In this document: positions 60,672 through 64,000 of the stretch, piece after piece
Layout: every line of letters begins with the position of its first letter
Position numbering within the stretch: position 1 is the stretch's first letter
Assembly: GCA_965230245.1 (NCBI GenBank)
Contig: OZ246000.1
Location: forward strand, 868,001 to 932,000
Reading direction: 5' to 3'
Source of the DNA: JAGNKE01 sp965230245
Lineage (GTDB): Bacteria > Pseudomonadota > Alphaproteobacteria > Micavibrionales > Micavibrionaceae
Length of the DNA stretch: 64,000 nt
Program-made: the position numbers and the translations under genes
Notes under the pieces: model-generated
The model's input: the letters and a program-made list of their open reading frames with translations, nothing else
Database searches by the model: none
What the model was told of the DNA's origin: nothing

Positions 60672-63230
60672 TTAAACGTCACTGAAATCACGTACCAGAA
60701 TTTCGCGCTTACCGGTTGAACTCGCCGGAGAGATAATCCCCTGTTTCTCCATCTCCTCGACAATACGCGCCGCACGGTTATAGCCGATCTGTAAATGGCG
60801 CTGGATAAAACTGGTGGACACCTTCCCCTCACGCGCGATCACAGCCACGGCCTTATCATAAAGCTCGTCAACCTTATCGGAATTATCACTTCCGCCACCG
60901 CCGCCGAACATAGCAGACATAATCTCGCTATCCCCGAAATCACTGTCTTCGGTCACACCTTCCACATATTCAGGCGCCGCCTGCTCTTTCAGGAACGATG
61001 TCGTATGCTCGACATCCTCATCAGACACAAACGGCCCGTGCACTCGCGTGACACGTCCGCCGGGCGCCATATAAAGCATATCACCCATACCAAGTAACTG
61101 CTCGGCGCCAGAGTCGCCCAGAATGGTTCTACTATCGATTTTCGACGTCACCTGAAAACTGATTCGCGTGGGGAAATTCGCCTTAACAACACCCGTAATA
61201 ACATCAACGGACGGACGCTGCGTCGCCATGATCAGGTGCAGGCCCGCCGCACGCGCCATCTGCGCCAGACGCTGAATGGCATTCTCGACATCCTTACCCG
61301 CCACCAGCATCAAATCTGCAAACTCGTCAACGATGATGACGATATACGGAAGCTCGACCAATTCCATCGGATGATCTTCAAAAACCGGCTCACCCGTTTC
61401 GGGATCGTGCCCGACATGCTCTTTATGCATAATCTCCTCGCCCTTCTTGAGGGCCTCACGGATACGCTGGTTATACCCTTCGATATTCCGTACACCCAGC
61501 TTGGACATATTGCGGTAACGCTGCTCCATCTCGCGCACCGCCCATTTAAGCGCCACGACCGCCTTACCCGGCTCCGTCACAACGGGCGAGAGCAAATGCG
61601 GAATATTATCGTAAACCGAAAGCTCCAGCATCTTCGGGTCAATCATTATAAAGCGACATTGCTCTGGCGTGAGCCTGAACAACAGGGACATAATCATCGT
61701 ATTCACGGAAACGGATTTACCCGACCCCGTCGTACCGGCCACCAGCAAGTGCGGCATCTTCGCAAGATCAGCCAAAACAGGCTGCCCGCCGATATCCTTA
61801 CCCAGAATAAGCGGCAGCTTCGCACTGGTTTTCTCATAAAGACGCGATTCCAACATTTCGCGCATATGCACGGTCTGACGCTCCTTATTCGGCAATTCGA
61901 TACCGATCACATTCCGCCCCGGCACAACCGCACAACGCACGGAAATCGCCGACATCGAACGCGCAATATCATCACTAAGAGAAATCACACGTGACGTCTT
62001 CGTTCCCGGTGCAGGCTCAAGCTCATAAAGCGTAACCACAGGCCCAGGATGAATACTGACAATCTCGCCATGGATATTGAAGTCAGCCAGAACATTCTGC
62101 AACAATTCCGCATTCTTGCGCAGCGCAGCCTCGTTGGGCTTGTTGTTCTTTGCGGATTTGGGAATATCCTCGATCAGGGACACATCGGGAATAACCCACT
62201 CCTCGACATCCGAAAATGCCAGACTTTTTTGTGCACTGTTGGTCGCACGTTTTTTGGGTGTTTTCGGCGGAGCGGGCGGAGCCGTTACAACGGGGATGTC
62301 GGCAGCATCGTACTCGTCTTCGTCGTATTCTTCCTCGTCCTCATATTCGCCTTCCTCATCATACTCGTCTTCATCTTCCTCGGCGTACTCGTCTTCATCT
62401 TCCTCGTCGTATTCTTCATCTTCTTCCGCAGCAAGACGGCGCGCAGCCCACTCTTCACGCCATTCTCTGATCTTGTCAAAAAACCCGAATGATGCAGACT
62501 TCTCATCAAATTCTTCGGGATCATTGTAGTGCACGATCCAGTTGTAAAACCCTTGCACCGCTCCGACACTCAGACCGGCAATGGTATAGGCAAAAACCTT
62601 CACCCTGAACCACGCATAGGCCATTTCATCGCGTGTAAATGCTGCAGCATGCAGAAAAACAGGAAGTGCCAGAATACCGCAAATAAGCGCAAAAACCTGA
62701 TGCCCGTAACCAAGATTATACGCCGTTGAAAAATCTACAATTTTATTCAGAACAAGCGAACCGAAACTACTGCCCATATAAGGATGCGCCAACCAGTTCC
62801 CTGACGGAACTTGCGCAACTGCGATCGAAACCAGAACACTGGCCACCGCAATAGAAACAAATCTTAAACTAACGGGCCGGATCATCTGACGTTTAAAAAC
62901 ACGAATACCCCAGATCAAAAATACAAGAGCCAGAACGAACGCGCCCGCGCCAAGGGTCTGCATCAGGATATCGGCCGTCCACGCCCCGGGCAATGCACCG
63001 TAATTCTGAATACCCGTCTCGTTCACGGTATCGCTCGCCGTATTCCAAGACGGATCGGCCGAATCGTAACTGATCAAGGCCGCAGAAATAAACACGCCGA
63101 TCCCGAGCAACAACAATGCAAACGAATCAACCACGCGGCGAGCGGCAAAAGCCTGCAAAGACTCGGGCAGGAAAGGTAAAGAAGGGTCGTTCTTTTTACG
63201 TTTACGCTTGATTGTACGTTTACGGGCCAT
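60672..63230 (-). CDS. ftsK: DNA translocase FtsK
   Basis: An 852-residue septal DNA pump that clears and resolves chromosome ends at division. The N-terminal region has four or five transmembrane helices (about 35-225). A short linker follows, then the RecA-like motor with Walker A GTTGSGKS and Walker B YIVIIVDEFADLM, and a C-terminal gamma winged helix that reads KOPS sequences (STSFIQRHLQIGYNRAARIVEEMEKQGI). The linker contains an unusual 40-residue acidic, Tyr-spaced block at 270-309. The ATG at 63230 follows a GTG that opens the frame. ftsK-lolA is a conserved pair. Confidence 0.96.
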   Translation of the reverse strand: MARKRTIKRKRKKNDPSLPFLPESLQAFAARRVVDSFALLLLGIGVFISAALISYDSADPSWNTASDTVNETGIQNYGALPGAWTADILMQTLGAGAFVLALVFLIWGIRVFKRQMIRPVSLRFVSIAVASVLVSIAVAQVPSGNWLAHPYMGSSFGSLVLNKIVDFSTAYNLGYGHQVFALICGILALPVFLHAAAFTRDEMAYAWFRVKVFAYTIAGLSVGAVQGFYNWIVHYNDPEEFDEKSASFGFFDKIREWREEWAARRLAAEEDEEYDEEDEDEYAEEDEDEYDEEGEYEDEEEYDEDEYDAADIPVVTAPPAPPKTPKKRATNSAQKSLAFSDVEEWVIPDVSLIEDIPKSAKNNKPNEAALRKNAELLQNVLADFNIHGEIVSIHPGPVVTLYELEPAPGTKTSRVISLSDDIARSMSAISVRCAVVPGRNVIGIELPNKERQTVHMREMLESRLYEKTSAKLPLILGKDIGGQPVLADLAKMPHLLVAGTTGSGKSVSVNTMIMSLLFRLTPEQCRFIMIDPKMLELSVYDNIPHLLSPVVTEPGKAVVALKWAVREMEQRYRNMSKLGVRNIEGYNQRIREALKKGEEIMHKEHVGHDPETGEPVFEDHPMELVELPYIVIIVDEFADLMLVAGKDVENAIQRLAQMARAAGLHLIMATQRPSVDVITGVVKANFPTRISFQVTSKIDSRTILGDSGAEQLLGMGDMLYMAPGGRVTRVHGPFVSDEDVEHTTSFLKEQAAPEYVEGVTEDSDFGDSEIMSAMFGGGGGSDNSDKVDELYDKAVAVIAREGKVSTSFIQRHLQIGYNRAARIVEEMEKQGIISPASSTGKREILVRDFSDV
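62306..62426. repeat. Low-complexity tandem repeat coding the acidic FtsK linker
   Basis: Short imperfect repeats of codons for Asp, Glu and Tyr (pattern DEDEY, EEYDED) code for residues 270-309 of FtsK, nearly all Asp or Glu with regularly spaced Tyr. On the plus strand the tract is a pyrimidine-rich run. Such tracts can vary in length between strains. Confidence 0.8.
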
Positions 63231-63382
63231 CACGGACTGGTTTTGAAAAGTTATTGATATTATTGATATTAAAGAAAACTCCCCTGAGAACGGGGCGAAT
63301 CATGGCTTATAGCAACTTAAGAATAACAAACTTTAAGTCAAAATAACAACAGAACAAATGTTTTATGCAAAAAAACCGTCCG

Positions 63383-63397
63383 TTAAGATTCCTTTAA
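63383..63397. promoter_or_regulatory. Candidate CtrA box 1
   Basis: TTAAGATTCCTTTAA matches the CtrA consensus TTAA-N7-TTAA exactly. It lies between the divergent ftsK and 63477 genes, both possible targets. The region is AT-rich, so chance matches are more likely than elsewhere. Confidence 0.4.
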
Positions 63398-63413
63398 TCT
63401 TTTTTTGCTTAAT

Positions 63414-63428
63414 TTAATACGTAATTAA
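63414..63428. promoter_or_regulatory. Candidate CtrA box 2
   Basis: TTAATACGTAATTAA is a second exact TTAA-N7-TTAA match, 16 bases from box 1 and 49 bases before the 63477 ATG. The same caution about AT content applies. Confidence 0.4.
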
Positions 63429-63476
63429 TATTTTATTAAATTTATGATTTTACATATTTAATTAAGGCAATTTGAA

Positions 63477-63869
63477 ATGTCCTCTTTCAGACCACGGATG
63501 AAAAAACGCATGAGCCAAGACAATGGAACGACCCCTTATGACCTTCAGGCAAATCCTGTGGAATATTCGGTGTACATCCATCATCCCGCAAACGAGAATA
63601 GAAAAACAAAATGGGAGCGAACCACCAAAACACGTGATAAGCATAAAGCTCTCAATGTCGCGCGCGGCCTGCATCTATCTCAAAAATATGCCCGCGTAGA
63701 GGTCAAAAGAAGATATTACGACCCCGTGAACCACAGAAAAATCGGCCAGACCTATAAAGTCTTCGATCATCTGAAAAAACGCTCTAATATTTTATTAAGT
63801 GAAAATACGAGGCTTGTAGGCATAACAGCCGCATTTATAGCAACGGCAGCCTATTTTTTCTTCATGTAA
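63477..63869 (+). CDS. Hypothetical tail-anchored membrane protein
   Basis: A 130-residue protein I do not recognise. The first 105 residues are strongly basic (many Lys, Arg and His) and soluble; the last 18 (LVGITAAFIATAAYFFFM) form a single hydrophobic helix at the extreme C-terminus, so it is likely inserted tail-first with the basic part in the cytosol. A segment RYYDPVNHRKIGQTYKVFDH gives the domain a beta-rich look. It is divergent from ftsK across an AT-rich gap with two CtrA-type boxes, which hints at cell-cycle expression. ATGs at residues 8 and 12 are alternative starts. Confidence 0.7.
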   Translation: MSSFRPRMKKRMSQDNGTTPYDLQANPVEYSVYIHHPANENRKTKWERTTKTRDKHKALNVARGLHLSQKYARVEVKRRYYDPVNHRKIGQTYKVFDHLKKRSNILLSENTRLVGITAAFIATAAYFFFM

Positions 63870-63887
63870 GGAAATTCAAAAAACGGA

Positions 63888-64000
63888 TCAATCTAAAACG
63901 CCAAGCGGGTCTTGCATGACAAGATCACCCATCTTTTCGTAAACACTTGCATTCTCGTTCATCTGATCACGAATAGGATCGTTCTGCTCACCAAGCTTGC
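63888..64000 (-). CDS. Partial gene, C-terminal end only
   Basis: An open frame on the minus strand enters at the right edge of the window and ends at TGA (63888-63890), giving the last 36 residues. It contains ENASVYEKMGDLVMQDPL and ends in GVLD. The other two minus-strand frames contain early stops. The piece is too short to identify; the 18-base gap to the convergent 63477 gene fits a real gene end. Confidence 0.5.
   Translation of the reverse strand, partial: KLGEQNDPIRDQMNENASVYEKMGDLVMQDPLGVLD

Noticed and set aside
61236..61994. A 252-codon plus-strand open frame
   Set aside because: It is antisense to the FtsK motor domain; the His/Arg-rich translation has no recognisable domain.
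1..64000. CRISPR arrays, insertion sequences, defence islands, rRNA genes
   Set aside because: No regularly spaced repeats, transposase or Cas motifs, or rRNA sequence were seen on either strand.

Overview
The window reads as a chromosomal stretch of an alphaproteobacterium. The main evidence is gene order: trxA-addA-addB-murU-tsaE, chvI-chvG-rapZ, folC-accD-trpA-trpB-trpF, ihfB-rpsA-cmk-aroA and rnd-kdsD-lptC-lptA-lptB-rpoN-hpf-ptsN are groupings typical of that class. AddAB in place of RecBCD, a ChvG/ChvI pair, an Hsp20 gene followed by a DUF1150 gene, and a kinase that resembles DivL fit the same class. The organism has LPS transport, amino-acid and nucleotide synthesis and several cyclic-di-GMP proteins, so it does not look like a strongly reduced endosymbiont. 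I cannot place it below class level with confidence; a lesser-known lineage such as the Micavibrio relatives is a guess.

Layout. 0-9.7 kb: UvrD, a diguanylate cyclase, an unrecognised acidic protein, YifB/ComM, an unrecognised protein, a HIT hydrolase, PanD, a secreted D-Ala-D-Ala carboxypeptidase and thioredoxin. 9.7-22.7 kb: AddA, AddB, MurU and TsaE, a small secreted protein, a PAS-rich pseudo-histidine kinase, PurU and AhcY. 22.8-29.1 kb: two unknown plus-strand genes (one a 46-residue protein with its own promoter and terminator), an Enzyme I-like PTS protein, RapZ, ChvG and ChvI. 29.1-41.4 kb: a long minus-strand block of housekeeping genes from aroA through rpsA, ihfB, pyrF and trp genes to accD and folC. 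41.4-49.9 kb: a GGDEF-EAL protein, a THUMP-like methyltransferase, PyrC, FolE, CysS, a zinc-finger protein, Hsp20 and DUF1150. 49.9-57.6 kb: PtsN-like protein, HPF, RpoN, the Lpt genes, KdsD, RNase D and tRNA-Leu(CAG). 57.6-64 kb: a receiver protein with a degenerate GGDEF domain, a phage-like small gene, a structured inverted-repeat element, RecR, LolA, FtsK, a tail-anchored unknown and the end of one more gene. No stretch longer than 300 bases lacks a gene; the longest gaps (6436-6660, 23225-23464, 36503-36755, 46282-46528, 50406-50688, 57571-57791, 63231-63476) hold only the promoters and terminators listed, or nothing I can recognise.

Most genes are ordinary housekeeping genes, but the signalling proteins carry an unusual run of altered key residues. 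The DivL-like kinase has Tyr in place of the phospho-acceptor His. The PtsN-like protein has Asp in place of its phospho-His. RapZ lacks the Walker A Lys. Two of the three GGDEF domains are degenerate. The PTS/ChvGI locus next to ahcY has an Enzyme I-like gene and unknown small genes where alphaproteobacteria usually carry hprK, an EIIA-Man gene and ptsH. Together these suggest a rewired nitrogen/carbon PTS and cell-cycle regulatory layer. This is the most interesting theme of the window, with the small orphan peptide gene and the 87-base structured element close behind. No CRISPR array, insertion sequence, rRNA gene, integrase or prophage cluster was seen.
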